A stretch of DNA of 64,000 nt from Enterobacter sp. R4-368 (GTDB lineage: Bacteria; Pseudomonadota; Gammaproteobacteria; Enterobacterales; Enterobacteriaceae): NCBI RefSeq assembly GCF_000410515.1, contig NC_021500.1, forward strand, positions 2,356,001-2,420,000. The letters are read 5' to 3'. Each line of letters begins with the position of its first letter. The first letter of the stretch is position 1. The notes beneath the pieces are model-generated. The model ran no database searches. It was given only the letters and a program-made list of their open reading frames with translations, and was not told where the DNA came from. The translations under genes and the position numbers were made by a program. This document shows, piece after piece, positions 63,410 through 64,000 of the stretch.

Positions 63410-63927
63410 GGCTCACCTACAGAAGGTTGTGTCGTTGCAGGCGGCGCTTGCAGGCCAGCCTCAACAAATTCCGCCAGCTGCAGCAGCATCACCCGCAGGG
63501 GTTTTGGCATCTGCTCCAGCTCAATGGCGTCCATCAGGTTTTTCACGTACAGCCCAAGTTCCGTATCGCCTTCAATCACCAGACGGCGCTGGAAAAACAG
63601 CGTATCGGGATCCTGCTTACGCGCAGCAATCATCAGCAAATCGCTGGCGTCCGCGCTGAAGCTGACATCCGCATCGGCAGATTCACGCACAATCATCTGC
63701 CCATCTGCAACAGAGGTATACCACGTCAGGCCAATATCCCGAACCTGGATACTTAACCAGCGGCCTTCCAGAAACTCAAGTTCTCCGTCCGCCAGCGCCT
63801 GTTGGAATTGCCAACGCAGCACCTGCTCCAGCACCTGACGTTTGATGGCAAAAGGCGTCAGCTTAACCGGCACGCTCAGTAACGACGGGCCAACGTGAAC
63901 AAGACGTGAGCGCAATTTATCCAACAC
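63403..63927 (-). CDS. ubiT: Ubiquinone biosynthesis accessory factor UbiT (YhbT)
   Basis: 174 residues, same as E. coli YhbT. SCP2 sterol-carrier domain (about 45-150) ending in RRLVIEGDTELGLYVKNLMDAIE. UbiT is needed for oxygen-independent ubiquinone synthesis together with UbiU and UbiV, whose genes should start divergently just past the right edge. Confidence 0.95.
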   Translation of the reverse strand: MLDKLRSRLVHVGPSLLSVPVKLTPFAIKRQVLEQVLRWQFQQALADGELEFLEGRWLSIQVRDIGLTWYTSVADGQMIVRESADADVSFSADASDLLMIAARKQDPDTLFFQRRLVIEGDTELGLYVKNLMDAIELEQMPKPLRVMLLQLAEFVEAGLQAPPATTQPSVGEPC

Positions 63928-64000
63928 GAGCTTTACTCCCTGAAATGATAATGACTGCTATTTTGCCACAATCGCCAAATGGCATAGCGGCACAAATCAA
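63928..64000. other. ubiT upstream region
   Basis: 73 bases at the window edge; the ubiT promoter and the shared regulatory region with ubiU are expected here. No clear site is readable. Confidence 0.4.

Overview
The window is chromosomal DNA of an enterobacterium close to Kosakonia, Enterobacter or Klebsiella. Gene order from about 14.6 kb to the right edge follows the Escherichia coli K-12 stretch ileX-yqjH-yqjI-aer-patA ... fadH-rlmG-ygjP-ygjR-alx-sstT-ygjV-uxaA-uxaC-exuT-exuR-yqjA-mzrA-yqjCDEK-yqjF-yqjG-yhaH-yhaJ-yhaK-yhaL ... rnpB-garK-garR-garL-garP-garD ... rsmI-lpoA-yraN-diaA-dolP-yraQ-yraR-yhbO-yhbP-yhbQ-yhbS-ubiT. Genus cannot be fixed from this alone.

Left end (1-7656): the early and lysogeny end of a phage 186/P2-like prophage. 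Reading leftward are a Cox/Apl-type regulator, CII, a Fil-like protein, four small early proteins, the HUH replication initiator A, and the first codons of a LexA-controlled gene. Reading rightward are the CI repressor, a PH-SHOCT protein, the integrase and an AT-rich membrane-protein gene. The prophage ends in the 3' part of a tRNA-Ile(CAU) gene (ileX-like), so the intact tRNA should lie at the other prophage end, outside the window.

7.9-14.6 kb is an accessory block between ileX and yqjH. It holds a small secreted protein, a tightly packed four-gene signalling operon (FIST-domain NosP-like sensor, soluble histidine kinase, REC-HDOD regulator, REC plus degenerate HD-GYP regulator), and a coiled-coil protein with an internal J-domain HPD motif. 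This is the most interesting system in the window: by family it looks like a nitric-oxide/haem-type sensory phosphorelay with two output arms.

14.6-32.9 kb: the yqjH/yqjI metal-homeostasis pair with palindromic operators, an extra chemoreceptor and aer (each with a sigma-28-like promoter), patA (TTG start, sigma-54-like promoter), a reduced lsr locus with only lsrG, lsrF and lsrK, fadH, rlmG, ygjP, ygjR, a manganese/pH-type yybP-ykoY leader before alx, sstT and ygjV.

32.9-46.9 kb: an ERIC element, hexuronate catabolism (uxaCA, exuT, exuR), the yqjA-mzrA and yqjCDEK envelope genes, yqjF, yqjG, yhaH, yhaJ, yhaK and the very short yhaL. An AraC regulator, an NTF2-like protein and a class I glutamine amidotransferase stand where K-12 carries cyuA-cyuP and the tdc operon.

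46.9-64 kb: a tandem repeat array derived from the 3' end of rnpB, rnpB itself, the galactarate/glucarate genes garPLRK and garD, and the rsmI-to-ubiT block. Together the uxa/exu and gar genes give uptake and breakdown of galacturonate/glucuronate and galactarate/glucarate, which suits a plant- or gut-associated lifestyle.
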